Origin: Diphasiastrum complanatum
Taxonomy: Eukaryota; Streptophyta; Lycopodiopsida; Lycopodiales; Lycopodiaceae
NCBI GenBank assembly: GCA_029204225.1
Contig: CM055102.1
Coordinates: 29,411,632-29,475,631 of the forward strand
Direction: 5' to 3'
DNA length: 64,000 nt
Below the pieces are notes generated by a model. It made no database searches, was not told where the DNA came from, and saw only the letters and a list, made by a program, of their open reading frames with translations. Below are positions 21,581 to 32,550 of the stretch, piece after piece. How positions within the stretch are numbered: position 1 is the stretch's first letter; each line of letters begins with the position of its first letter. The position numbers and the translations under genes were made by a program.

Positions 21581-21989
21581 TTCAGGAAATCACAAGGATC
21601 TAGGTTTAGAAGTTTCAGGACTTTTCTCCCCCATGGTTGCTAAGTTGCCACTTATCTCAGATTTCTGTGTCATCAGGGCTTTCTCCATTTTTATGAAAGT
21701 ATGAGTCTCTATGATGTAGAGGTTCATTATTCGATGAACTTTTGCCCCTCTGTAGTTGCAGAGTGGCTACTTCTCTCCGATGTTATGAGTCGGAGTGGTT
21801 GTTTGTTATGCTTAAACGCTGTGCTATTGTTGACTGATGTCGTGAAAATTTTTGCAGACTGCATCTGCCTTAGAACTGAAGGTTACAAGGCTCGTGGAGC
21901 TTGGGTTTGATCGTGCTTCTGTGATTCAAGCTCTTAGTCTTTTCAACGGAAATGAGGAGCAAGCTGCAAGTTATCTGTTTGGAGGCTGA
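14654..21989 (+). CDS. DDI1: DDI1-like protease/UBA protein, C-terminal seven exons
   Basis: DDI1 proteins are ubiquitin-shuttle proteases with an N-terminal ubiquitin-like domain, a retropepsin-like domain and, in plants, a C-terminal UBA domain. Exons, each with GT/AG borders and compatible phases: 14654-14747 (LLRLMDRRFRGIARGVGQSE), 14980-15072 (IGKNYYPCSFTVLDQP), 15158-15224 (CSIDLKDNVLRVGGE), 15480-15559 (EKDIPLHLHDEDAKVELQGG), 19931-19985, 20155-20189 and 21858-21989. The last encodes the UBA domain (TRLVELGFDRASVIQAL, FNGNEEQAASYLFGG) and the stop. This is the second half of the retropepsin domain, linker and UBA. The ubiquitin-like domain and the half with the catalytic Asp would lie upstream; I found no such exons in the window. 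Either a very long intron holds the repeats at 2-14 kb or the locus is a fragment. Confidence 0.88.
15560..18005 (+). other. DDI1-like intron (first part)
   Basis: Intronic DNA. It contains an imperfect tandem duplication of about 85 bp at roughly 17,180-17,345 (shared GTGCATGGTAGG, CCCAAGCACAA) and an isolated Pro/Ser-rich frame at 16,668-16,922 that I cannot assign. Confidence 0.5.
18006..18734. mobile_element. Terminal-inverted-repeat element A with captured gene fragment
   Basis: 729 bp. The left end CTTAGTTGCCCGTTCC and the right end, reverse-complemented, CTTAGAAACCCGTTTCG form an imperfect inverted repeat. Both ends are followed inward by CGTTCCGGAACG-type palindromic sequence, and the right end has a CGACCC-GAAA-GGGTCG hairpin. 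The interior is an aspartic protease fragment. A related element in opposite orientation is at 20,741-21,446. I could not see a clear target duplication, so the superfamily is not assigned. Confidence 0.65.
18118..18622 (-). pseudogene. A1 (pepsin/nepenthesin-type) aspartic protease fragment
   Basis: On - from 18,622: MFVIDELTKKA, one in-frame stop, NPSYNTDLYGSYLMVVQLA, then the catalytic motif ALVDTGSDMVWVGCKPF, typical of plant secreted aspartic proteases. After a frameshift near 18,430 it continues SYKPIRCLSSQCRAL, CRFQYGYNDESNLAGDFSS. After another near 18,236 it reads GKPPKFSNFSFGCAHQAS. It is only part of the first lobe, lies antisense inside a DDI1-like intron, and fills most of inverted-repeat element A. 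Not functional. Confidence 0.8.
18735..19930 (+). other. DDI1-like intron (second part)
   Basis: AT-rich intronic DNA with no recognisable element, ending in the acceptor AATTTGCAG at 19,930. Confidence 0.55.
20741..21446. mobile_element. Terminal-inverted-repeat element B, inverted relative to A, different cargo
   Basis: 706 bp. The left end CTTAGAAACCCGTTCC matches the reverse complement of element A's right end, including the CGACCC/GGGTTG hairpin region. The right end GGAACGGGCAACTAAG matches the reverse complement of A's left end. The interior does not resemble A's protease cargo. No clear target duplication. Confidence 0.62.
20942..21062 (+). pseudogene. Possible group II intron maturase-like exon fragment
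   Basis: After an acceptor-like TTTATTTAG the + strand reads SESASGPIYILADRDILVAA and then YEKIKSRSGWQTPGGNEHCG. The AYEKIKS-x-x-G-x-x-TPG pattern resembles the start of the reverse transcriptase/maturase domain encoded by group II introns and their nuclear plant relatives. It is short and I cannot confirm it; any gene with this local pattern would do. Confidence 0.35.
21531..21576 (+). repeat. CT microsatellite in DDI1-like intron
   Basis: A 46-bp CT run about 280 bp before the last exon. Confidence 0.95.
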
Positions 21990-22453
21990 TAATAGTACTG
22001 GCTTATTTATATTGAAGAGCAGCACATTGCTGTAACTCTTTTTCAGGCAGTTTTCCCATTGTTTCAAATTTTTTCTTCATCAGGAAAAATGCCTCAGAGA
22101 ACTGTGATTAAGGATTTGGCCAATTGAGGCGGATTTTGCTATGTTTTTTTTATTGCTTCAGCCTTTGATTCATTTTTTCATCCGGCAAAGTGTCTCACAG
22201 AAATGTGGACATGAAACTATCTACCTAAGGGTAAATTTTACGATATATTTTCTTTGCTTAGCATAAGAAATAATGTGTATGAAACAATGTTTTTCTAGCT
22301 TTATAGTTTTCCGTTACTTAAAAGACATGACGATTCATGTACATTAAAAGCAGCTACTTACGAAAGGATTTATAATTTAGTGCAGAATCCAGATCATAGT
22401 TCCCAGCTGTAAAAATGAGATCATTTCTAAATAAAAATAATAATCAATCAATC

Positions 22454-22672
22454 ATAATGTTCTGTACTTATGGAATGAAGCCGTTCCGTACGTACATACA
22501 GTATGTGGGACCTGGAGAACTTAAAGACGGGTATCTGTGGTACAGATATGCATGAGGTGACCAGATCATAATGTTCTGTACTTATGGGATCTGTACTTAT
22601 GGAATGAAGCCGTTCCGTACGTACATACAGTATGTGGGACCTGAAGAACTTAGATATGCATGAGGTGACCAC
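22454..22672. repeat. Tandem duplication of about 110 bp
   Basis: Two units (22,454-22,566 and 22,567-22,672) share CATAATGTTCTGTACTTATG, GCCGTTCCGTACGTACATAC and GATATGCATGAGGTGACCA. The second unit has a small internal duplication and a deletion. Just downstream of the DDI1-like stop. Confidence 0.85.
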
Positions 22673-24570
22673 TGCCATCCAGATCTAGTGACTTCTAGAA
22701 AATGGCAACAATCATTCCAAAATCTAGTTGTACGAGGAATATGTCGCAGTTAATTAGTCATGGACCAAAGAATTGTTTTACTTTTTCTTGGCCCTCCTTG
22801 TTGGAAAACTGTGCACTGCAGAATGAAAATGATTTTATTGAAAAACTCATCTAACTGGAGATTTTCTGGTATTTCATGAATCGTTAAACACTGCACAACT
22901 CTTGGCTATATTATGCAATTTACTTTCTGTTTTTGCCTGATTGTGAAAATCTGGAGCACCTGTTCTAACCAAGGCACGTCAGTCCTCGACTGAATGAAGT
23001 GATTGTAATAACCTTATTTTGAGATCAGGAGTGCAATTCCAGTCAGCCCCACAAAAGAGGACATACAAGAAAATTCAAGGCAGAATCTTTGGAAGCTTCC
23101 ACTTTGAATTGCTTCTTTCAATTTAACTATACCAGCTGTGATGACATGCAAAGCCAATTCAATGAATTTGGATTGTAATCCTGATTGGAATTAGAATGGG
23201 CCCATTTGGATAGAAAAAATATCCAGGGGGAAATTTTTTCAAACCTTCCAACCTATACCAGTCTGGAAACGTTTCATTTAGCCTATATATTGCCTTGTAA
23301 AGACATTGTGCACGTGTTTCCTTTTTTTTTTTCCGGACGCTGCCTATGTGTGGCCGGGGTGTGACTTGGGTGGTCAATCCCACACCAGAAACCCTCTACC
23401 ACCACACCACACAAGGGCGGACCATTTGTTTCCTTTTTTGAGCGATGCGTGACTGCCTAGGCTTTTGAATCCATCTACTTTGAAGCCTATTCACATAAAG
23501 TGCAAATTTTCAATTTTCTAGGTTGTATATCTCATTTAAATTTAACTCAGCAACATGATGCTTCTTGGTTTCCAAGGGGAGGCTCGAACTTGAGACCAAA
23601 GAAACTCAGCAACATGATGGCTATATGCATATCCTAAGGACATGCATGTAGTGGCATATGGAAGCATTGTCTCATATCCATAAAACGAAACGAATATGCA
23701 CATCAATAAGGAGAGGTTCTTCTCCTTGAAACTTAAGCTTGCATTTGGAATCATGGCATTATTTTAAAGTGAGCTCACCCTTCTGTTGTTCTTTTCTTTG
23801 CAATCATTATAATCCTAGGTCTTTAGTTGTAATTTTTGTGTTATTGATACTTGAAGGACCATGAATATGATTATTTGTAAGTTTATCACATCCTCTTTTC
23901 ACACCTTCCTTTCATCTACTTAAGCAGGATTCCAACTCTTGCATTCTGAAAAGTACATTGCACAAGCAAAAGTTCTTCCAAATAGTAAAGAATTTGAATG
24001 GCATGTGTCATGTACTTGTCTTGATGGCAGTTGTAACTTTCTATGGTTTTAAATGTAGTTTATTTTTCCGATTTGATAAATGGTATTGGAGCATTTGGTT
24101 ATGGTTTCCCTCCTAGGTGTAGTCTGAACATGATAGCTTTGCACATTCTCGAAATTAAACAAGTGAATGGTGCAATTGTTCATTTAGCAACATAAATTTT
24201 CAGGCTTGTAGGGAACTAGTAGATGCTACATCACATGGAGATGCTACATAATTGTTGTCTCGAATAAGAAACATCAGATGAAAGACATATTTTGATTACT
24301 ACATAGACAATGTGACCATATAACATTGGTAGATAATAATGTCAACAAACAAAATCTTCATACATCTACACATCATGATAGATCATGTCAATGTAGTGTT
24401 CAAAGTGCTTGGATTTTTTTATTGTACTTTAGGTCTTTTAAATAGAAATCATCATTGCTTTAGTTAAACAATGTAAGATGAAGATTTTCTTTCTTTCAAA
24501 AGAAAAAAACATATACAAATAGTACTATGATATAAAAAACTAAGAGAATCTTGAAAACGTAAGAAAAAAA
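22673..24570. other. Unassigned DNA
   Basis: AT-rich intergenic DNA with no gene recognised. A T run lies at about 23,322-23,331, followed by a CA/CC-rich stretch at 23,375-23,410. Confidence 0.5.
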
Positions 24571-26200
24571 ATGCGGTCAATACATTTTGAGAAGCTTTGC
24601 CTTATTGAGATGTCAAATCACTTCAATAACTTTAAGAATCTTCTGGAGCAGATGTTTGCCTTTGGTGTAGAAATCAATGATTTTGATGCTATCATGACTC
24701 TTCTATCAAGCCTTCTTCACACTTGTGAAAATTGGGTAATGATCATTTCAAATCAGCAAGGTTTCTTCTATGTTATTTCAAAGAGATCAAGAGGAATGGT
24801 GCTTCATTATCCAAATTGGTAGCAAAATTTGAAGCTCTATTGTAATAAAAAAGTTCAACAAGAAGAAGTCGAAGAAGAAACTAGAAAATTCAAATTTAGA
24901 ACAAGGTAAAAATTCAAATACTAACTTACCACTTCAAAGAATCTGTTTTGCAAATATTATAAAAGAAAAGGACATTTGTTGAAGGATTGTCGAATTCTAG
25001 AATAAAAAGAAAAGGAGTAGCAGCATCATCATGTAAGCTTATTCAACTGAATGTTTGCAAGACTTTGACAAAGAAGAAAATGAGATAATAATTATGGCAA
25101 ACAAAGATCGACAAGATGTTGAATTGGTATTTGGATTCCGGTGCTTTTTAGCACATGACTAACCATCGAAATTGGTTTCATGAGTATCGGGAAGCTACCA
25201 CTCAGAGGCATGTCTCATTGGATGACAATAGTATTCTTAGGATTGATGGTGAAGGAACTATCAAATTGCAATCTCAAAATGGTATGTCCTTTTCAGTTTT
25301 TTGAATGTTTGTCATATTTTGAATCTCACTAAGAAATTGCTCTCAATAAGTAAAATTGTCGATTTGGGCCATAAAGTCAAATTTAATATTCATGCTTGTT
25401 CTATTCTACACAAAAGCACTAAAGTACTTGCACTTGAAAAAAGGCAAGGTTGCCTCTACAAGCTTAGTCACTGTAATTATTCTAATGTTCGAGCTCTGTC
25501 TACTTCTATTTCAATAGATAATAATTAAGTTTGGCATCTTAGAATGGGTCATGTGAATTACAATAGCATTCAACATATGTCAGATAAATAGATTATTTGA
25601 CATACGGACTTTCACAACAAGTCAGACAATATAGTTTGTCAAAGCTGCATTCAAGCCAAGCAAGTAGAATTCTTGTCAAGTCTGATAAGTACATACTTCC
25701 AAGTGTGTGTTAGATATTGTTCACAATGACATATGTGGGTCCATGCAAACTCTCTTGATAGGGGGAGCAAAGTATTTTCCTGATGTTTATTCGAGAAGGA
25801 CTGTTGTCTATTTATTGAAGTAGAAATCAAAAGATTTCAAATATTTTTATCAATTCAAGCAAGAAGCTAAAAATCAGACTTAAAGAAAGATCAAGACAAT
25901 TCGGAGGTGAATTCATTCGACTGAATTCAAAGTAGGAAAAGAAAAAGTTACAGATGTCGAATCAATGCATGATATTGCACCAACTTCGAATCAAAACTAT
26001 CGTCCACATGGTATGAGAGCACTTGATAGAAAAAACCTAAGTAAAAATCTTCTTGCTCAAGTCTATTCTTGCATCATATGATGAAGAAGAAGCTGTACTT
26101 GTAAGACAAACATCATCACACCTCATCAAAAAACTATGTGTCAATACAAGCTATCTCACACTCTTATAGAGTGGCTCGAGATCCAAGAAGGATGGAAACA
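24571..26200 (+). pseudogene. Highly decayed Copia element
   Basis: Ordered Copia remnants on +: gag (EMSNHFNNFKNLLEQMF, IMTLLSSLLHTCENWVM), a zinc knuckle KRKGHLLKDC near 24,955 with one Cys changed to Tyr, protease LNWYLDSGAF with a stop before HMTNHRNWF near 25,120, a later frame LNLTKKLLSISKIVDLGHKV (25,301-25,525), then WHLRMGHVNYNSIQHMS before integrase. Integrase remnants reach about 25,950 (RQFGGEFIRLNS). Stops and shifts throughout; no reverse transcriptase seen. Confidence 0.75.
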
Positions 26201-26224
26201 AAGCTCAATAATTGGACCACTTTT

Positions 26225-26640
26225 TGTTGGAGGGTTTGTGGATATCGAGGCAACCCTAACCCTAGTTAATAAGTGAGAGGGATTTGGCACCCTGCGTGTG
26301 TAAGTCCCCAACCCAATGATTACATAGTTATTTGATAATTAGAAAGTCAATAAAAGGACAGGCCTTTTTGCGGGACCTTTAATGTCGCAGGTCCTAAATG
26401 TCAAGTTAGTGAATAAAGTTGGGACTCCTACCAAAATTGGTTCAAATTTCAAATTCAAATTGGTTCCCTCCAATTACTGAATGGGTTCCCACTCTTTTTT
26501 AAGTTTGAATAGTTAGGGAGGTAGAAATGAGCCAATAAGATTTTGAGGCCAAGGCCCTCCTCTCCACTATAAATAGGGGCAAACTCGAGTTGCTCCTCAT
26601 GTTTAGATCTTCATTTCAATACAAGCAAATTAGTTCTCAT
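26225..26640 (+). repeat. LTR (5' part) of Gypsy family C, copy 1
   Basis: Starts TGTTGGAGGGTTTGTGGAT and is alignable by eye with the LTR at 47,589 (shared ACCCTAACCCTAGTTAAT, GGCACCCTGCGTGTGTAAG). A TATA box CTATAAATA lies near 26,567. No polypurine tract precedes it, so it is a solo or truncated LTR. Confidence 0.7.
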
Positions 26641-27650
26641 AGAAGGTCAAAGTGACTATTCATCTAGAAATGGGTAAATTTTGTGAAGAATTTAACACCT
26701 TTTTACAAATTTTTTAGTTTCTAGAAAGAAACTTCAGCGCCAAAGTTTGTGTCAGTTTGACTTATTATTTTGGTTCATCAGTGAGTTCGACGAACGATAA
26801 GCAGAGACCACGTGTCATATTGTCCAATTTTTGTCAAAAAAGTCTCTTTTTTGCAAAAATGGCAGTATTACATTTGTAACCTTTGCTGAAACTTTTGAGG
26901 ATTCTATTTATAATAAGTTATCATTTTTGAGTTTGGTGAACAATAATTTTGACAAAATCTAGAAAAATCTCTATTTTTACCCTTGACAAACTACAAAAAC
27001 CATATTTTTGGGCAATAAAGGACCTTCGCCAGTTCTACCCTAGCCTTATCTGAGTCAGATATACTATCTGAGAGTTCGGCAAACCAAAATTTGTCAAAAA
27101 AATAGCTTGATCAAAGATTTTTTTTTACCCAAAATAGCATTGAAGAACCTTCGTCGAGTCAACCTTTGCCAAGAAAACACTCGCCAGTACTATTTTTAGG
27201 TTCTAATTTTCCAGATCAAGCTACTGTCAAATTTTTGAATAATTCTGTTACAATTATATTCTGATTCTAAGAATTCATCATTCTTAGAAGTGTCTATCGT
27301 TTGATCATAGATCTTTTTCCAAAAATCAGAAATCTAATTATTGTCAAGTGAAAGAAATTTTGCAGATTTGAATTGAGATAAATTCTGATTGAAAATCTAG
27401 ATCCAATCTCATACACACCTACACCTGACGCCTGAAGAGATTCATCTCTGCTTGAGAGAGTGGCCTTGAGTTAGGTGCGGGTTGAGCTAACCAAGCGAGT
27501 TCCACCCAAATTTTGGTAGGGACCTTCTTCACAATATTCTAAGACCTCAGAGAAGTCTACGAGAGTTCAGAAGGTGATTAGACTGCCTTGCAAAGGTTCT
27601 GCGAGGGTTCAGACAGTTTGCGAGGGTTCAATCCTCGCAGGGAGTGAATG
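26641..27650. other. Unassigned AT-rich DNA
   Basis: May be the downstream part of the family C LTR. It has repeated GTTCGGCAAA-like and GCGAGGGTTC words (27,594-27,640). No gene seen. Confidence 0.4.
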
Positions 27651-28343
27651 CTCACACAACTTGCTCTTGTGGTTGGATTTTCAAGATCAAGACATGTAGA
27701 CAGGCTAATTTCATTGCTCCGATTCTATTTATGCCCCTTGCAAAAGTTGGTTTGATGATCTTGATGCTCTACGAAGGTTTTGAAGATTCTGCTTCTTGGA
27801 ACTCTCACATACACTTAAAAATGATGTTTTTTCCATCAATAATTCTCGTAGAGATTTTCATGGATGCGTCTGGGTCAGAGATCTAGTGACTGTCCAAGTT
27901 TCAAGAGCTACCTCCCAGGGGATCCCCAAAAATCATGAAAAAAATGCTCTTTTAGAGTGTTTTTTGACGAGATCTTGAGATTCTCTGATTTTTAGCTTTT
28001 GCAAATTGGTAATCTGCCTCATCCATGTTAGATTTGACTGTTGGTAGCTCTCTGGAAGTTCTGATAGATATTTGGTAGTAGATCCATCAGTTCTAGGTGG
28101 ATTTTGCCCGTATTTTGCAATAGTTACCGAGATCGAGATCTCCGACATGCAAATTGGAGCCTTATTGGTGTAATATGATGATCTGCTTTCCTATTGATCC
28201 TATCTGGATCTGGATCTCTCTTGGATCTTGATGGATTTTCTCTGATCTAGCCAGATCTAGCTGAATCTTGATGGATCTAGCTTGATATAGCTTGATCTTC
28301 CTGGATCTAGTTGGGATGGCCGAGAGATAAGCTTTTCGTAACA
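27651..28343 (-). repeat. Probable 3' LTR of the minus-strand Gypsy element
   Basis: On - the integrase stop at 28,368 is followed by GGTTGGTGGTGGCA and then TGTTACGAAAAGC at 28,343, the position of a polypurine tract and LTR start. The first 150 bp are rich in GATCT/AGATC words (28,190-28,315). The lower boundary is not defined. Confidence 0.45.
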
Positions 28344-28367
28344 TGCCACCACCAACCTGGATTTGTC

Positions 28368-30177
28368 TCACTGCGGTGGCCAGTACTTGTGCAACCAGCT
28401 ACCATTGATGGGTGTGTCGAACGGTGTCCCATCTAGCGTCTCTAGATTCACGGCTCCGTGATTAAGAATTTCTTTCATCCGATAAGGACCTTTGCCTGTA
28501 AATTTTAATTTTTCTTTGATCACCTTGGTTTTGTACATCAGGACTAGATCTTCGGAACAAAGATCCTTCTTTTGTAACCTGCAATCGTGCCATGCTTTGC
28601 GTCTTTTCTTTTCAGCTGCCAGTGCATGTGCAACTAGTAAGCATGTTTCACAGACCTTATGCAGAGCTTCATGGCGTAATTGTAGAGATCTGGATTCATC
28701 AAGGCGTTGCGTTGTGGCAATCCTTAATGAAGGGACTAAAAACTCTACTAGCATTACATCATCCTGACCATATACCAATGAGAAGGGTGTTTGATCAATG
28801 TTCCCCTTATATGCTGCCCTAAATGCCCACAGAGCAGCATGCAACTTGTGTTCCCAATCCAATCTACTAGCTTCGACTGTTTTTGTGAGCACGCTACACA
28901 TGATCTTATTGGATGATTCTGCTTGCCCATTACCGTGAGGATAATAAGGCATACTAGTTCTATGGATCACGAAGAATTCCTCCAACATGACCTTGATGGT
29001 CTCATTGATGAAATGACTTCCACGGTCGCTGACTATCTCCATCGGGCATCCAAAGCGCACAATGATATTTTCATAGAGGGACTTGGCAGTGGTCCTAGCA
29101 TTAGCTACTCTTACTGCCTTGGCTTCGACCCACTTGGTGAGATAGTCGTTGGCCACGATTATGTATCGAGCCTGGGTACTTCTTGCTACAGGGTGAATCA
29201 GACCAATGTAGTCCAATCCCCACTTTTTGAGTGGTGCTTGGGCTAAGACCGGGTGCAGTAGGTCATAATTCAATCTTGTTGGTCTTCTTTCCCTTTGGCA
29301 CACATCGCACTTCCTCAGGTATTCCTCTGTATCCTTATAAATCATTGGCCACCAACATCCTGATTGCAGGATCTTGCAAATTGTAATGTCGGATGCAAAA
29401 TGGCCTCCACCCATGCCTTCATGTGAAAGCGAAATGATCTGGGTGGCCTCATGAGGAAGAATACACCACCGAAGAATCCCATCTGGTCCTCTTTGGTACA
29501 ATTGGCCGACAATCAGCTGATAAGGTCTAGCTTTCAAGATCAATTTTTGCTGATCCGCCTTTGGTAGTGATTTGTCTGGTTGGCCCCGCATTAGATATTC
29601 AACTATGTCGGCAACCCACTCTGGTACTGTGTCTATGTAAAATAAGACAGCATCGACCAGCTCATCGTCGAGTTGGAGTGCAACCTCTTTCTCCTTGATC
29701 CACGTAACATGATCTGCCATGTAGTGTTGTTTTTTCTTGCGAACTACTATCCGAAAATCAAACTCTGACAACAGAAGTAGCCATCTAGTGATTTTCCCTG
29801 TGTTGCAGGTTTTGTTAACGCGATAGAGCAAGGGTTGATGGTCCGTATAAAAATCAAAGTGTGTGGCCATCAGGTAGTGCCAAAACTTCTTAACTGCATA
29901 TATCATTGCCAGTGCTTCTCACTCTGTGGTTGAATAATCCATTTCTGTATCACTGAGCTGTCAGCTTGCAAATCAGATCGAAAAATCCTTTTTGTGTTCT
30001 CCCGGCTGGGTTAAGACTGCTCCAACTGCATACTTCGATGCATCCGTATGCACATGAAACTCAATGGACCAGTTGGGTGGACGTAGGATTGGTGATGAAA
30101 CCAATGTATCTTTAAGTTTTTGGAAAGCATTTAGGGCTCCCTCGTTCCAATGTGGATCCGTTGTGAGTTTGTAACTT
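28368..30177 (-). pseudogene. Gypsy family C RNase H and integrase
   Basis: RNase H starts in broken frames above 29,906 (EFHVHTDASKYAVGAVLTQ) and enters a long frame, 28,368-29,906, with FDFYTDHQPLLYRVNK. The integrase has the zinc-binding H-H-C-C part (HEGMGGGHF, CDVCQRERR). The DDE residues are in place (WGLDYIGLI; VSDRGSHFINE; GNGQAESSNK). The C-terminal domain ends near HKYWPPQ. The integrase frame is open to its natural end, so it decayed later than the rest. Confidence 0.82.
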
Positions 30178-30998
30178 GGTCATGCTAACTCTGCAAAATC
30201 TAAAATGAAAATCCTGTAATAGTTAGCATGACCCATAAAAATGTAGACCTCGTGGATCGTTCCTGGTGGTGGTAGATCAACAATGATCTTGATTTTTGAT
30301 AGGTCTATGGCGATCCCATGTCCAGATACTATATGGCCGAGAATCAAGCCATGTGTAACCCAAAATTGACATTTTTCTGGATTCAGGGAGATCTGGAATT
30401 TGTAGCATTTTTGTAGCACCTTCTCCAAATTGGATAAGTGTTCTGAGTCTGGTCCAAGCACGCACAGATCGTCCAAGAAAATTTCCAGAAATTTCTGCAA
30501 ATTCTCTTTGAATGTCGCCTGCATGACTCACTGGAAAGTGCTTGGGGCATTGCAAAGTCCGAATGGCATCACCTTATAGGCATAGGTTCTCCATTCCGTG
30601 GCAAATGTTGTCTTATGTTGGTCTTGGGGTGCTATCTTCACCTGGTTGTAACCGCTAAAGCCGTCTAAAAAACTGTAGGCTTCGGTTCCAGCTAGTCTAT
30701 CAAGGACACTTTCCGTAAAGTGTAAAGAAAAATGATCTTTTTTTGTGACTGTGTTTAGCGCCTTCATATTCACACAGATTTGCATTTTGCCATTCTTCTT
30801 GGGTACTATAGCTTTCGGCAATACCCATTCAGTGTGCTCGATTTCATAAATGAAATCTGCATCTAACAGCTTCTGCAATTCTTGCTTGATCAGCTCCGTG
30901 TAGTTTGGGTTGCAACAGTAGTATCGACTAACCTTGGGGACTGCTCCATCCACCAAGGGTATGGTGTGTTGGACTACTGTTGGTGCAATGCCCTTCAA
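30178..30998 (-). pseudogene. Gypsy family C reverse transcriptase
   Basis: Two frames. 30,528-30,998 carries KVSRYYCCNPNYTELIKQEL, AIVPKKNGKMQICVNMKALN, YSFLDGFSGYNQVKIAP and MPFGLCNAPSTFQ. After a stop, 30,180-30,524 has the active site as EIFLDDLCVLG (FLDD in place of the usual YxDD) and SLNPEKCQFW. Typical Ty3/Gypsy order, interrupted by stops at 30,525 and 30,177. Confidence 0.82.
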
Positions 30999-32550
30999 AT
31001 CACTGTAAAGCGAAACAATCCTTGTACTCCACCAACAATGATCGTAGCCTTTTGAATTGTGTGGGCGTTAACTGCTCTCCCACATGCACTATCTTTTCTT
31101 CTTCACCTGGCTCGGCAAGGTTCATTGGTTGTGTTTGCGCAGGTCCTTCAAAGACTGGTTACGTTGGTGCCTGACTTTGATTAGGTTCTCACTGGGCTTG
31201 CGACATCATAATTACCACATCGTCCAAGGTATAATTCTTGAAGGTTTCAGGCATCTCATGAACTAGTGCTCATCGATATTCCTCCTTCAACATATTGATC
31301 TTAGCCCGATTGGTCATCTTTTGATTTTCCTTCATCTAAGATGAGAATGTCACTGTATCTGAGTTCATCCTGTTTGACTTCAAGGAATCCAACACCTTCT
31401 TTTTGTCTCTTTTTGTCATATCGGTGGATTTGTCCTTGTTGTCTTTCTTCAAAACTGGTGTGACATTTCCCCGTGGTTACGAATATCAACATCCACTGAA
31501 GCTATAGTTTCTTCGGGTAGATCACTCCATCGGATCACGTGGTTGTAGTGTTGTTTCAACTGGTTCTTCTTGTTTGCAGGTGCCCTTGGTGGATCTATCC
31601 TTGAAACTTTTGCCATAGTAGATTTTTGTGGCGGTTGAGCTGGTACTTTCTTAATTCTGTAACAATCTGGGTCCATGTGCTATAGGACCTGCTCATCAGT
31701 CAGCTCAATCTCCTTATTATGAGTCAGAGCATGTTGCCAAGGAACTAAATCATCGTCCACTGGGTTCTCAATAGGTTCCGCTGACAGCCATGCTATGTTT
31801 ATCATATTCACTCCAAATGTAATTGGTGTATCCATGGTATAACACTTGGGTGAAGATGTGCTAGGTCCAGGATCTGATTCGTATTGACATGCTTGGCTGT
31901 CAATCGTTGCTAATGCATCCATCCATCTCACGACATCCATCTCTAAATCGTAGTGACCACCCTTGGCTGGCCTTGGGCGATATATCATGGACGATCCGTC
32001 ATCAGCCTTGGGTGCAATAGGTTTCACCACCCATGTGGTTGGATCGACCTTTACAGCCGCTCTCTGTTTTCAAAGGTGAGTTTCCCCGTACCCCAGTTGT
32101 GTACTACTTGTGCAGTCCTCAACCATGGTCTTCCCAGTAAAACACGGTATGCAGTTGGAGATTCAGGTATATCCATTACTACAAAGGTTATGACAAACTG
32201 CATGCCTGCTACTTTTACATGGATATCAGCAACCACACCCTTTGGTTTTACACATGATTGATCCACTAGCTTGATGGCGAATCTTGTTGGCTTCAACCCT
32301 GTAAACCCCACTTTTGATATAAAGTAGTGGAGATCAGATTGACACCTGATCCTCCATCTACTACTGCTACCTCGTCCTCGAATCTCTTGTGTTTGATTGG
32401 TAGGGTGATGTTGTGTTCTTTGCTTTCCCATGTTGTCCCGATGTGGAGGACGTTACTAGTCTCTTCATAGCCCATACAATATATGGGCTCAGGCGCTACT
32501 GGCTCCACGTCCGCTTTGGCCCATTCAGCCAAAAGGCTTTTAGCTTGTGG
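30999..32550 (-). pseudogene. Gypsy family C protease and linker
   Basis: The protease region (32,293-32,532) reads FEDEVAVVDGGSGVNLISTT, so the usual DTGA/DSGA is DGGSG. It is followed by DIHVKVAGMQFVITFVVMD and VLLGRPWLRTAQVVHNWGTG. A long linker follows to about 31,300 in several frames, including WVVKPIAPKADDGS and ITFGVNMINIAWLSAEPIE. The + copy at 45.3-46.4 kb has the same linker, so it belongs to the family. No function is known to me for the linker. Confidence 0.72.
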
